NCBI RefSeq assembly: GCF_007896435.1
Contig: NZ_VCBL01000005.1
Coordinates: forward strand, 49,644 to 113,643
Origin: Rummeliibacillus suwonensis
GTDB taxonomy: Bacteria > Bacillota > Bacilli > Bacillales_A > Planococcaceae
Length of the DNA stretch: 64,000 bases
Direction of reading: 5' to 3'
Part shown: piece after piece, positions 1-9,143 of the stretch
Position numbering within the stretch: position 1 is the stretch's first letter
Layout of the letters: each line of letters starts with the position of its first letter
Made by a program: the position numbers and the translations under genes
Notes under the pieces: generated by a model
Database searches by the model: none
What the model saw: only the letters and a program-made list of their open reading frames with translations
Told to the model about the DNA's origin: nothing

Positions 1-2633
1 ATAGCTAATGTTTCATGTGCTTCTTGACTAATTGAACCGTAAGACATAGCCCCTGTCTTGAATCGCTTAACGATGGATTCAGCGGACTCTACTTCTTCTA
101 ATGGAATTTTATGTTCCGTCTTTTTGAAGGTTAATAAATTTCTCAAGAAACCGATTTGTTCTTCATTTGCCATTTCAGTGAATTGATGGAACAAGCCAAA
201 GTCACCATTACGTGTAGCTTGTTGTAATGTATGGATCGTTTTTGGATTGAATGCATGGTGTTCTCCTGAACTTCTCCACTGGAAGTTGCTACCTGGTGGT
301 AAAACATGTTCAATGGACTGAACTGCTTCTTCATGTTTTTTCAGAGCTTCTTTCGCAATAGTTGGTAAATCAATACCATCTAGTTTGGATACTGTTCCAG
401 TAAAGTATTTTTCAATCACATCTTTACTGATTCCAACGGCTTCGAAAATTTGAGCTCCACGATAACTTTGAACTGTTGAAATTCCCACTTTTGACATTAC
501 TTTAACGACACCTTCTGAAGTTGCCTTTGCGTAACGTCGAACAGCTTCTTCGTAACTGTAGCTGATATGTCCATCTTCAATAGCTTTTGCCAAAGTAGCA
601 AAGGCTAAATATGGATATATCGCATCTACACCATATCCGATCAATGCAGCATAATGATGTACTTCTCTTGTTTCACCTGTTTCAACAATGATACTTACTT
701 TTGTACGTTGCCCTGTTTGTACAAGATGTTGATGAACACTACTTGCTGCAAGTAAAATAGGAATGACAGGTGTGTCTACGCTTAATGATTTATCAGACAA
801 AACAAGTAGCTGAATACCTTTTTCAATCGCTTCATCTGCCTCTTTTGCTAGTCTTGCCAAATCTTTTTCCAAATCTTCTGACATTGCAAGATCAATAGTA
901 GTTATATCAAATTGCTTTTGCGCTTTTAACTTTTGGAATTGACTATTCGTCAACACAGGTGTTTTTAAAAAGATGCGATGACAATTTTCTGCAGTCGGAT
1001 GTAATAGATCACCTTCTGCACCAAGAAGGGTCATTGTCGAAGTCACAATATGCTCACGAATCGAATCAATTGGTGGGTTTGTTACTTGAGCAAATAATTG
1101 CTTGAAATAATTGAATAGCGATTGTGGTTTATCAGATAGGACTGCTAATGGCGCATCATTTCCCATTGAACCAAGCGGATCTTTTCCTCCAACCACCATC
1201 GGAACTATATATTTCTGAACATCTTCATGCGTATAACCGAACACCTTTTGTCTAAATAATAGATCATCTATTTTTTCCGGTCTTTCTTCTGAAGGCTCAA
1301 CCACAACAAGGTTTTCTTCTAACCATTTAGCATATGGTTTTGCCTGTGCCATTTCAGATTTTAATTCTTCATCTGAAACAATCCGTCCTTGTTCTAGATC
1401 AACAAGCAACATTTTCCCCGGACTTAGTCGCTCTTTATAAACAATGTTTTCTTCCTCGATATCAACTACACCAACTTCTGATGAGAAAATGATGTAATCA
1501 TCCTTTGTGACATAATAGCGTGCAGGTCGTAAGCCATTACGGTCCAATATCGCACCAATTTGTTTTCCATCCGTGAAACAAATAGCCGTTGGTCCATCCC
1601 AAGGTTCCATCAGACAGCTTTGATATTGGTAAAAGGCTTTTTTCTCAGCGGAGATATGCGGATTTTCTGTCCATGGTTCAGGAATCATCATCATTGCTGT
1701 TTGGGCAGGTGTACGACCAGCTAACACGAAAAATTCAAATGCATTATCTAACATCGATGAATCACTACCATTTGGATCTGTAACTGGTAGGACTTTTTCA
1801 AGATCTTCTCCGAAAGCTTCAGAAATAAATTGTTGCTCACGCGCCTTCATCCAGTTAATATTACCTCGTAACGTATTAATTTCACCGTTATGAATAATAT
1901 AGCGATTAGGGTGTGCACGTTCCCAAGATGGGAAAGTATTTGTACTGTAACGTGAATGGACCATAGAAAAAGCTGATGTGAAGCGTTCATCCTGTAAATC
2001 TAGGTAAAATTCTACTACTTCTTCCGGTGCTAATAGACCTTTAAACACGATTGTACGGCTTGACATGCTTGCGCAATAAAAATCTTTGTTTTGTTTTTTT
2101 GCCCATAATTCTGTTTGTTTTCGAATCAAATACAACTTTCTTTCAAAAGCAAGAGAATCATTTGTATTTACAGCCTTTATAAACACTTGACGAACAACTG
2201 GAGCCGTTTCTTTGGCAATGTCGCTCAAGGGTCCAGGATTAACCGGTACAGTGCGCCAGCCAAGTAATTCTTGCCCTTCTTTCACGATGAAATCATTTAG
2301 TTTCGTTTCAATTTCTTGTTGCACTTTACTGTTTTTATTAAAAAATAACATTCCTACTCCATATTGTCCGACAGCAGGTAATGTCCAATCTATACAAACT
2401 TCGCGGAAAAAGGCATCCGGGATTTGAACCATTAGTCCAGATCCATCTCCTGTTTTGCCGTCACTTCCGCGTCCAGCTCTATGATCTAATCTACATAACA
2501 TTTCTAAGCCTTTCATCACGATGTCATGTGTGGGTTTACCCTGCAATTGTGCGTAAAGTCCAATACCACATGCATCATGCTCAAATTGTGGAGAGTATAA
2601 ACCTTGTGCTGTTGGAATTTTGTGAAATGTCAT
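1..2633 (-). CDS. gltB: Glutamate synthase (NADPH) large subunit, 5' part
   Basis: Large subunit of glutamate synthase, which makes two glutamates from glutamine and 2-oxoglutarate. The frame runs off the left edge, so about 877 N-terminal residues are visible of the roughly 1500 usual for the family. The start ATG (2631-2633) follows a GGAGGG ribosome site. After a short propeptide the motif EHDACGIG places the Ntn-hydrolase nucleophile at Cys22, as in class II glutamine amidotransferases. It is divergent from gltC, the arrangement of Bacillus gltAB/gltC. The B. subtilis symbol would be gltA. Confidence 0.95.
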   Translation of the reverse strand, partial: MTFHKIPTAQGLYSPQFEHDACGIGLYAQLQGKPTHDIVMKGLEMLCRLDHRAGRGSDGKTGDGSGLMVQIPDAFFREVCIDWTLPAVGQYGVGMLFFNKNSKVQQEIETKLNDFIVKEGQELLGWRTVPVNPGPLSDIAKETAPVVRQVFIKAVNTNDSLAFERKLYLIRKQTELWAKKQNKDFYCASMSSRTIVFKGLLAPEEVVEFYLDLQDERFTSAFSMVHSRYSTNTFPSWERAHPNRYIIHNGEINTLRGNINWMKAREQQFISEAFGEDLEKVLPVTDPNGSDSSMLDNAFEFFVLAGRTPAQTAMMMIPEPWTENPHISAEKKAFYQYQSCLMEPWDGPTAICFTDGKQIGAILDRNGLRPARYYVTKDDYIIFSSEVGVVDIEEENIVYKERLSPGKMLLVDLEQGRIVSDEELKSEMAQAKPYAKWLEENLVVVEPSEERPEKIDDLLFRQKVFGYTHEDVQKYIVPMVVGGKDPLGSMGNDAPLAVLSDKPQSLFNYFKQLFAQVTNPPIDSIREHIVTSTMTLLGAEGDLLHPTAENCHRIFLKTPVLTNSQFQKLKAQKQFDITTIDLAMSEDLEKDLARLAKEADEAIEKGIQLLVLSDKSLSVDTPVIPILLAASSVHQHLVQTGQRTKVSIIVETGETREVHHYAALIGYGVDAIYPYLAFATLAKAIEDGHISYSYEEAVRRYAKATSEGVVKVMSKVGISTVQSYRGAQIFEAVGISKDVIEKYFTGTVSKLDGIDLPTIAKEALKKHEEAVQSIEHVLPPGSNFQWRSSGEHHAFNPKTIHTLQQATRNGDFGLFHQFTEMANEEQIGFLRNLLTFKKTEHKIPLEEVESAESIVKRFKTGAMSYGSISQEAHETLA

Positions 2634-2756
2634 ACGATTCCCTCCTTTATATATAAAAAGTGACTTAAGTATATTTTAGTTTTTCAAATTGATATAAACA
2701 ATATATAATTTGGATAGGATTAATCTATAAAATAGATAAATAGGAGATGACATGGC
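2634..2756. promoter_or_regulatory. gltB-gltC divergent intergenic region
   Basis: This AT-rich 123-bp spacer between two divergent genes must carry both promoters and, by analogy with B. subtilis, the GltC operator. A GTG start for gltC is chosen because the ATG five bases upstream (2752) opens a frame of only four codons. Confidence 0.6.
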
Positions 2757-3659
2757 GTGGAACTAAGACAATTAAGATATTTTGTAGCAGTTGCAGAAAG
2801 AGAACATATCTCTGAAGCTGCAGAAAATTTACATGTAGCGCAATCAGCTGTTAGTCGTCAAATCGCCAATTTAGAAGAAGAATTAGGGATAGAATTGTTT
2901 GAAAGAGTAGGCCGTAACGTAAAACTAACACCGATTGGTAAGACTTTTCTTGAGTATACAATCGCTGCGTTACAAGCCATTGATTTTGCTAAAAAACAAG
3001 TTGATGAATATTTGAATCCTGAAAAAGGGACGATAAAAATCGGTTTTCCTTCAAGCTTGGCAAGTTTTCTTTTGCCTACCGTCATTTCGGCATTTAAAAA
3101 AGAGCATCCAAATGTTTCCTTTCACTTAAGACAAGGTTCCTACCGATATCTCATTAATGCCGTCAAACAACGTGAACTAAACTTAGCCTTTTTAGGACCT
3201 GTTCCTGCAAAAGATGACGCGATCAATACTAAAATACTCTTTACAGAAAATATTGCGGCTCTTGTGCCCGCATCACACCAGCTTGCCACAAAAGAAGAGA
3301 TCCAATTAGCAGACCTGCGTAATGAAGGATTCGTGTTATTCCCAGATGGGTACATCTTAAACAAAGTAGTAGTAGAAGCATGTAAATCTGTTGGCTTTAC
3401 ACCCAAAATCAGTTCAGAAGGAGAGGATATGGACGCTTTAAAAGGTTTGGTGGCAGCAGGCATAGGCGTTACACTCTTACCGGAAAGCGCGTTTTACGAT
3501 TCGACTCCTCGACGCACAAAAAAATTAGCTCTTGTTGAGCCACCATTTACACGTAATGTTGGTGTGATTTATCCTGTTAATCGAGAGCTAGCACCATCTG
3601 AAAAAATTTTCTTGAATTTTGTGAGTCAATTCTTTACTAGGTTATCTCAATTCAAATAA
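2757..3659 (+). CDS. gltC: LysR-type regulator GltC
   Basis: LysR-family activator of glutamate synthase transcription. The 300-residue protein has an N-terminal winged helix-turn-helix (residues 1-60, with LHVAQSAVSRQIANLEEELG) followed by a LysR substrate-binding domain. The N-terminus MELRQLRYFVAVAERE and the segment GEDMDALKGLVAAGIGVTLLPES closely resemble B. subtilis GltC from memory. The GTG start is preceded by AGGAG at about 10 bases. Its divergence from gltB supports the assignment. Confidence 0.95.
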   Translation: MELRQLRYFVAVAEREHISEAAENLHVAQSAVSRQIANLEEELGIELFERVGRNVKLTPIGKTFLEYTIAALQAIDFAKKQVDEYLNPEKGTIKIGFPSSLASFLLPTVISAFKKEHPNVSFHLRQGSYRYLINAVKQRELNLAFLGPVPAKDDAINTKILFTENIAALVPASHQLATKEEIQLADLRNEGFVLFPDGYILNKVVVEACKSVGFTPKISSEGEDMDALKGLVAAGIGVTLLPESAFYDSTPRRTKKLALVEPPFTRNVGVIYPVNRELAPSEKIFLNFVSQFFTRLSQFK

Positions 3660-4056
3660 AATTCACGTACCATCATATCATATTCAAGAATGAATCTATG
3701 TGAAATCATTATATATTTTTTGAAAAAAATAAAATTCTATACGTAAACATTTTTTCTCTTGTCCCGATCCAATTGACCATCATTTTTTTGCATGTGGATC
3801 ACAATCATTAATTTTTCCATAAACCGGCATAAAAAATTTATGTTTCTAAATACAAAAAGACGCTAAAACAAATAATGTTCTAGCGTCTTTTTCTCTTGCA
3901 TTGATAAGCGAGAAGTTCCAACCGCAAGACTTAAGTACAAGCAGACAATGAGACATAAGAATCACTGCCTAGAAAAGTCTTTTGTTTCAAACTTCACTAA
4001 CACATAGAAGAAAATGAACACCACTATGTGAAATTTTACTTTGCTTATGCTATTAA
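3660..4056. other. Intergenic region gltC/metQ
   Basis: 397 bp between convergent genes. Apart from the hairpin at 3854-3892 nothing recognisable is seen and there is no supported reading frame. Confidence 0.5.
3854..3892. terminator. Terminator between gltC and metQ
   Basis: Hairpin AAAAGACGCTA...TAGCGTCTTTT with T/A runs on both sides, so it can act in both directions between the convergent gltC and metQ. Confidence 0.8.
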
Positions 4057-4899
4057 TTATTTAGATACTGGTACTACTGAGCCTTTCCATTCTTCATTGA
4101 TAAAATCTTGAATTTCTTTTGAATGTAATACGTCTACTAATTTTTTCACTGCTTCATTATCTTTGTTTTCTTTCTTCACAGCTATAACATTCACATATGG
4201 AGAATCTTTATCTTCAAGAGCAATTGCATCTTTTGTTGGGACTAACCCAGCATCAATTGCGAAGTTAGAGTTGATAACAACTGCATCTCCTTCTTTGTTT
4301 TCATACATTTGTACTAGCATTTCAGGGGCAGTTTTTGTGTCGATTTTTATGTTTTTAGGATTTTTAGCAATATCTTTGATTTCAGCTGATGCTTTATCAA
4401 CGCCATCTTTCAATGTGATCAAGCCTTTAGCTTCTAATAATGTTAAAATACGTCCTTGATCAGCTACAGAATTACTGATAAGAATAGTTGCACCCTTTGG
4501 AAGATCATCTAGAGATTTATATTTTTTAGAATAAATACCGATTGGTTCAATATGAATACCTCCAGCATTTACAAAGTCATATCCATTATCTTTAATTTGT
4601 TGTTCAAGATAAGGAATGTGTTGGAAATAGTTTGCATCTAAATCACCAGAATCAAGATCTTTGTTTGGTAATACATAATCTTGATATTTTTCGATTTGTA
4701 AGTCAACGCCCTCTTTTTTAAGAATTGGTTGCGCTTTTTTAAGAATGACAGCATGTGGTGTATTAGAAGCACCTACTACCAATTTTGTTTCTTTTTCATC
4801 TTTTTTTGAATCGTCAGAAGCAGATTTATCATTGCTTCCGCAAGCCGCTAAACTTAATGCTAGTGAAGCTGTTAGGATTCCTGCTATTAGTTTCTTCAT
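4057..4899 (-). CDS. metQ: Methionine ABC transporter substrate-binding lipoprotein
   Basis: NlpA/MetQ-family lipoprotein that binds D/L-methionine outside the membrane and passes it to MetI. Its 280 residues start with a signal peptide ending in the lipobox LAAC, so Cys20 is the predicted lipid-anchored residue, followed by a charged Ser/Asp/Lys linker. The NlpA fold covers the rest, with LVVGASNTPHAVILKKA at its start. It is the last gene of the metN-metI-metQ operon, which sits under an S-box riboswitch. Confidence 0.95.
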   Translation of the reverse strand: MKKLIAGILTASLALSLAACGSNDKSASDDSKKDEKETKLVVGASNTPHAVILKKAQPILKKEGVDLQIEKYQDYVLPNKDLDSGDLDANYFQHIPYLEQQIKDNGYDFVNAGGIHIEPIGIYSKKYKSLDDLPKGATILISNSVADQGRILTLLEAKGLITLKDGVDKASAEIKDIAKNPKNIKIDTKTAPEMLVQMYENKEGDAVVINSNFAIDAGLVPTKDAIALEDKDSPYVNVIAVKKENKDNEAVKKLVDVLHSKEIQDFINEEWKGSVVPVSK

Positions 4900-4958
4900 A
4901 AAATAACCCCTTTTCTATTTTTTCTCTATGTGAACGTTGAAACAACGTATACACCAAA

Positions 4959-5627
4959 TTATCGTTTATCAGTTTTCGATGTGATGAAATCCCCGATAAA
5001 TTGAATGATAAATACAATGATTAACACTAATATGGTAGCCACCAAGGTTACATCGTTACGACTACGTTGGAAACCATCCATAAATGCCAAGTTACCTAAA
5101 CCACCTGCACCGATTACGCCTGCCATTGCGGTGTAGCCAACTAATGCTACCGCAGTGACCGTAATACCAGAGATTAGAGCTGGCAAAGATTCTGGGATTA
5201 AAACTTTCCAAATGATTGTCCAAGTTTTTGCCCCCATCGAGCGAGCGGCTTCAATAACACCCTTATCGATCTCACGCAAAGCAATCAGAACCATCCGAGC
5301 ATAGAAGGGTGCGGCACCGATAATCAAAGCTGGTAAAGCTGCATTGGCACCACGAATAGTACCTAATAAGAATTTTGTAAATGGAATTAAAAGAATAACT
5401 AAAATGATAAATGGAATAGATCGGAAAATGTTAACAAATGAACCTGTTAATACATTGACAATCTTATTCGCCCAAAGCTGTGTTGGACTTGTTAAAAACA
5501 ATACAATCCCAAGAACCAGTCCTAAAATAAATGTAAGAAGTGTGGAAACAGCTGTCATATAGATGGTTTCTCTAGTAGCTTCCCACATCATTTCCCAATC
5601 AACATTCGGAAAGAGATCATTCAGCAT
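4959..5627 (-). CDS. metI: Methionine ABC transporter permease
   Basis: Integral membrane permease of the methionine importer (B. subtilis MetP). The 222-residue protein has about five hydrophobic segments and the binding-protein-dependent transport motif, seen as EAARSMGAKTWTIIWKVLIPES. Its ATG overlaps the end of metN by 11 bp, consistent with translational coupling. Confidence 0.95.
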   Translation of the reverse strand: MLNDLFPNVDWEMMWEATRETIYMTAVSTLLTFILGLVLGIVLFLTSPTQLWANKIVNVLTGSFVNIFRSIPFIILVILLIPFTKFLLGTIRGANAALPALIIGAAPFYARMVLIALREIDKGVIEAARSMGAKTWTIIWKVLIPESLPALISGITVTAVALVGYTAMAGVIGAGGLGNLAFMDGFQRSRNDVTLVATILVLIIVFIIQFIGDFITSKTDKR

Positions 5628-6645
5628 TATTGATCACCTCCGATTTAATGCCTTGCACATCTAAATATTGAATAGCTTTCGCTACATGATCTGTATCGCC
5701 AACAATCCGGACAATTAATGTACCATAAGGTCCGCTCTTCGTAGGTGAGATATTGCCGTGAACAATATTCACGTCAACATTGAACTCACGTATTAGTTGT
5801 GAAATAACCGGTTGTTCTGTTTTAGAACCTACAAAGAATAACTTAATCAGTTGATCATTCGGATAATCTTCCAGCATTTGTGAAATAGATTCTTTATGTC
5901 CTGCTGTTTCCGTTACTTGGGAAACAAATTTTTGGGTGATTTCTGCTTTTGGAGATTGGAAAACTTCGAGAACATTTCCACGTTCCACAATCTTTCCTGC
6001 TTCCATTACTGCAACGCGATGGCAAATCTTACGAATGACATGCATTTCATGGGTGATTAATACAATGGTTAACCCCAGTTTTTCATTGATACTTACAAGT
6101 AAATCTAAAATTGCATCCGTCGTTTCTGGATCAAGAGCTGACGTAGCCTCATCACAGAGCAATACTTCTGGATCATTGGCCAATGCTCGCGCAATCCCCA
6201 CACGTTGTTTTTGACCACCAGAGAGTTGAGATGGATAAGATTTTTCTCTTCCTTTCAAACCAACTAGCTCGATTAGTTCAAGCACACGTTTTTGACGTTC
6301 TGCTTTACTAATACCAGCAATCTCTAATGGAAAAGCTATATTTTCTTCTACTGTTCTTGACCATAATAAGTTGAAATGTTGGAAGATCATACTTATTTTA
6401 TGACGAGCATTTCGAAGTTCTTTTCCTCTTATCGCTGAAATGTTTTGTCCGTTTACAATAACTTTCCCTGATGTAGGTTTTTCTAAACCGTTGAGTAATC
6501 GGATCATTGTACTTTTCCCAGCGCCGCTATAACCGATAATGCCAAAAATCTCGCCATCATTTATTGATAAGTTAACATCATTAACTGCAGTAAGATACCC
6601 ATTAGCGGTTTTGTATTTTTTTACGACATTTTCTAACTGAATCAT
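5617..6645 (-). CDS. metN: Methionine ABC transporter ATPase
   Basis: ATP-binding subunit of the methionine importer. Walker A GYSGAGKS, signature LSGGQ and Walker B VLLCDEATSALD are all present in the N-terminal ABC domain. A C-terminal NIL domain (about residues 265-342) is where methionine regulates the enzyme by trans-inhibition in known MetN proteins. Start: the frame is open upstream to a GTG, but that codon lies inside the AAGGTGG ribosome site, so the ATG giving MIQLENVVKKY is used (342 residues). Confidence 0.95.
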   Translation of the reverse strand: MIQLENVVKKYKTANGYLTAVNDVNLSINDGEIFGIIGYSGAGKSTMIRLLNGLEKPTSGKVIVNGQNISAIRGKELRNARHKISMIFQHFNLLWSRTVEENIAFPLEIAGISKAERQKRVLELIELVGLKGREKSYPSQLSGGQKQRVGIARALANDPEVLLCDEATSALDPETTDAILDLLVSINEKLGLTIVLITHEMHVIRKICHRVAVMEAGKIVERGNVLEVFQSPKAEITQKFVSQVTETAGHKESISQMLEDYPNDQLIKLFFVGSKTEQPVISQLIREFNVDVNIVHGNISPTKSGPYGTLIVRIVGDTDHVAKAIQYLDVQGIKSEVINNAE

Positions 6646-6969
6646 TATCAAAACCACCTTCTATTTTTAAGCAACTGACATGTGAATGTAACTATACATT
6701 TGTTTGTCGAATTAGAAAAACTATTTCATTCTTAACCTTGTCCTTATTTAATATATTGCTGATATCCCTCAACAGCCCGCTTGCTCCTGCGGTTACTCGT
6801 CGCAGAAAGAATTTGCTCCTGCGGTTACTCGTCGCAGAAAAAGCATGCTCCTGAGACCGCTTATTGCAGAAAAGGCTTCACCTTAAGATCTACACAACTT
6901 CTTGCAAGAAGTCGATACCTTTCACTCAAGTATGAGTGTATCAGCAATGTTCTATGTAGGAGTCCAAAA
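6646..6969 (-). other. Long metN leader downstream of the riboswitch
   Basis: About 325 nt lie between the riboswitch terminator and metN. They include a 28-bp direct repeat (about 6781-6840, unit with CTCCTGCGGTTACTCGTCGC) and a third decayed unit to about 6870. No supported gene. This spacer is unusually long for an S-box operon and looks like repeat insertion. Confidence 0.5.
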
Positions 6970-7127
6970 TAAAAACCCTTCTGCAAGATTAACAGAAGGG
7001 TTCACGCGCAATTACGAAACCGTTCTCTCATCTCCCAAAGTTGTTCACTTTGCGTGAATTGGCACCATATCACATTGTGACGGTTGCCGGGCTTCATAGG
7101 GCACTTCCCTCCACCACTCTAAATAAG
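6970..7127 (-). ncRNA. SAM-I (S-box) riboswitch of metNIQ
   Basis: On the minus strand the leader begins CTTATTTAGAG, then GGTGGAGGGA and ATGAAGCCCGGCAACC, which is the conserved S-box core, followed by the P3/P4 arms and an intrinsic terminator (AACCCTTCTG...CAGAAGGGTTTTT, 6970-7002). By family knowledge, S-adenosylmethionine binding favours the terminator and shuts off methionine uptake. Confidence 0.95.
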
Positions 7128-7185
7128 ACAACGTAAATAATTATTTAATTTATGTCTGTTACTTTACCACTCTATGTTAGCATCG

Positions 7186-7494
7186 TCAATCTTTTTTCTG
7201 AAATTTATCAAATAAATATAAAACAGATTGGAATGCATAGATTTTATCTTCTATTTTTCCATTTTTTGCAATCAATAAACACGGAACACTTTCAATTTCG
7301 TAATCAATAGCTATCTGTTCGATATAATTGATATTTGCTTTTCCTATTGGAATATCTGGAAAAGTTTCTCCTATTATTTCCATCATTTTAGATGCAATTT
7401 TACATGTACCACACATCGGGGTATATAAATAGAAAGCGCATAATGATTGGCTTTCCTTTGTACTCTCCCATTGTTCAATAGACCATTCTTGCAT
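7186..7494 (-). CDS. yusE: Thioredoxin-like protein YusE
   Basis: A 102-residue thioredoxin-fold protein with the redox motif CGTC (YTPMCGTCKIA) near residue 29 and the cis-Pro segment ESVPCLLI. It lies between metN and yusF in the same order as B. subtilis yusE. The substrate is unknown. The ATG is preceded by AAGGA at about 10 bases. Confidence 0.85.
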   Translation of the reverse strand: MQEWSIEQWESTKESQSLCAFYLYTPMCGTCKIASKMMEIIGETFPDIPIGKANINYIEQIAIDYEIESVPCLLIAKNGKIEDKIYAFQSVLYLFDKFQKKD

Positions 7495-7507
7495 GATATG
7501 TCATTCC

Positions 7508-7849
7508 TTATTCTATAAGATAAGCTGGGTTTACTTTAAAATTCGCAGCTAATAATATTCTAGCTAAATATTTTCTCGGTGTCGCTTCAACTTGTTTATA
7601 TAAAGTACGCGTTCGTAAAAAGTGCGCTTCTGGATATTCTTTTTTCATCAAAGCTCGTAAACAATCACCTGAATAATCTTCATCAAAAAAAGCATACAAA
7701 TCATATTCTTCATAGGGGTAAATCAGTTCTTCAAGGTTACTTGCGCTAATAGTTCCATTCGTACAAAGTATCGGAATGTCTTCTGCTAATAAGGGTTGAA
7801 TTTGCAATTTATCTTGCCTACCTTCTACAATAAGCACTTTATCAGACAT
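7508..7849 (-). CDS. yusF: Toprim-domain protein YusF
   Basis: A 113-residue stand-alone Toprim domain with the motif VLIVEGRQDK (catalytic-type Glu) near the N-terminus and YAFFDEDYSGD as the DxD segment. Toprim proteins act in nucleic-acid cleavage or synthesis; YusF is similar in size to RNase M5-like proteins, but its role is unproven. The start is the ATG eight bases after AAGGAG, not the upstream in-frame GTG within that site. yusE follows 13 bp downstream. Confidence 0.85.
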   Translation of the reverse strand: MSDKVLIVEGRQDKLQIQPLLAEDIPILCTNGTISASNLEELIYPYEEYDLYAFFDEDYSGDCLRALMKKEYPEAHFLRTRTLYKQVEATPRKYLARILLAANFKVNPAYLIE

Positions 7850-8199
7850 GCTAATCACTCCTTACAGTTTTGTCCCGCATAAACAGGCAGTAATCTTATA
7901 AGGTTTGCTCTCTGGAATAAAGTGAACAACTGCCTGTATATGTCCGACTGGTTCAACTAACTCTCAATAGGCTAAGAAACACCCATTGTGACAAGTTTCA
8001 CTTTGTCCCACATTAACAGGCAGTAGATCTTATAGGGTTTGCTCTCTGGAATAAAGTGAGCACTACCTGTATCTGCCCGACTGGTTCAACTAACTCACAG
8101 TGGGCTAAGAAACACCCATTGTGACAAGTTTCGCTCAATCCAACTTGAAATTGTACATAAAAACGCCAACACAAAAGTGTGGCGCCTCTATAGTAAAAA
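7850..8199. repeat. Two tandem 133-bp repeats (7869-8001 and 8002-about 8135)
   Basis: Two head-to-tail units with 133-bp period. Each begins TTTGTCCC, contains AACAGGCAGTA, GGTTTGCTCTCTGGAATAAA and GACTGGTTCAACTAACTC, and ends TGACAAGTTTC. Inside each unit AACAGGCAGT pairs with ACTGCCTGT, so each can form a hairpin. They separate yusF from gcvH. No gene is supported. Confidence 0.85.
8158..8188 (-). terminator. gcvH terminator
   Basis: On the minus strand the stem GCGCCACAC...GTGTTGGCG is followed by a T run, 12 bp downstream of the gcvH stop. Confidence 0.8.
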
Positions 8200-8580
8200 T
8201 TATTCTTCGATTAGCTCTTTATATTGATCAGCTGTTAGTAATTTATCGATTTGAGAAATGTCCGTAGGTTCTATTACAACCATCCATGCTTTTTCATATG
8301 GTGATTCGTTCACGAATTCTGGACTATCTTCTAATTCCTCATTGATTTCAACAACTTTTCCTGAAACCGGCGCATAAATTTCTGATACAGTTTTTACAGA
8401 TTCAACACTACCAAATGGTTCGTCTGCTACTACTTCGTCCCCTACTTGTGGTAGTTCAACGAATACGATATCCCCTAGTTCTGATTGTGCGAATTCCGTA
8501 ATACCGATGCGTACTTTACCTTCATCTATTTTTACCCATTCATGCTCTTCTGAATAACGCAAATCTGCTGGTATGCTCAT
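8200..8580 (-). CDS. gcvH: Glycine cleavage system H protein
   Basis: Lipoyl carrier of the glycine cleavage complex and, in Bacillus, also a relay for lipoyl assembly. The 126-residue protein has the lipoylation motif [11 protein letters not shown], with the modified Lys near residue 63. Same neighbourhood as B. subtilis gcvH. AGGGGTAATA precedes the ATG. Confidence 0.97.
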   Translation of the reverse strand: MSIPADLRYSEEHEWVKIDEGKVRIGITEFAQSELGDIVFVELPQVGDEVVADEPFGSVESVKTVSEIYAPVSGKVVEINEELEDSPEFVNESPYEKAWMVVIEPTDISQIDKLLTADQYKELIEE

Positions 8581-8658
8581 TATTACCCCTCCAAATATGT
8601 ATTAATATTCACTTTAATTTTGACATATTCCCTATACAAAAACAAGCTAATTCCTTTA

Positions 8659-9015
8659 CTATTTCCATGTGTTTTCAAAGTCATCTTCTTTAAAGCCCAA
8701 CGTAATTCTTTGTCCATCAGTCACAATTGGTCTCTTAATAAGCATGCCATCTGAGGCTAATAATTCAAGCTGTTCTTCATCTGACATTTCTTTTAGACGA
8801 TCTTTTAATTGAAGCTCACGATATTTTTTTCCAGATGTATTAAAAAATTTTTTTAAAGGGTACCCACTTAATTTCCAGTAATTCGTTAGTTCTTCTTTTG
8901 TGGGTGCTTCTTCTACAATATGTCGTGCAGTATACTCAATGCCATTTTCATTTAACCATGCTTGCGCTCTTTTACATGTCGTACACTTGGGATAGTGAAT
9001 CATTTTGATCGTCAT
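8659..9015 (-). CDS. yusI: ArsC/Spx-family protein YusI
   Basis: A 118-residue ArsC-like thioredoxin-fold protein. The motif YPKCTTCKRA gives a CxxC pair near residue 11, and IKRPIVTDG matches the family C-terminus. It resembles B. subtilis YusI and occupies the same place between gcvH and fadE. Arsenate reduction is not established for this subgroup. A strong AAGGAG site precedes the ATG. Confidence 0.85.
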   Translation of the reverse strand: MTIKMIHYPKCTTCKRAQAWLNENGIEYTARHIVEEAPTKEELTNYWKLSGYPLKKFFNTSGKKYRELQLKDRLKEMSDEEQLELLASDGMLIKRPIVTDGQRITLGFKEDDFENTWK

Positions 9016-9082
9016 ATGGATGCTCCTTTTTTTACGGTTTTTTATTGTTTTCTTTCATTGTAGTGTGACAGCCGTGTACAAG

Positions 9083-9121
9083 CAAGAAATCCGATCACCA
9101 TTTATCATGACCGGATTTCTA
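9083..9121. terminator. Hairpin between fadE and yusI
   Basis: Near-palindrome AGAAATCCGATCA...TGACCGGATTTCT. On the minus strand it follows the fadE stop and ends the fad operon before yusI. Confidence 0.7.
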
Positions 9122-9143
9122 GTTTTTATGCAAATTTTATACA

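Noticed and set aside
2212..2656. Plus-strand frames opposite gltB
   Set aside because: They are shadows of the strongly conserved gltB frame.
2752..2766. ATG upstream of the gltC GTG
   Set aside because: It gives a four-codon frame; the GTG gives the conserved GltC N-terminus.
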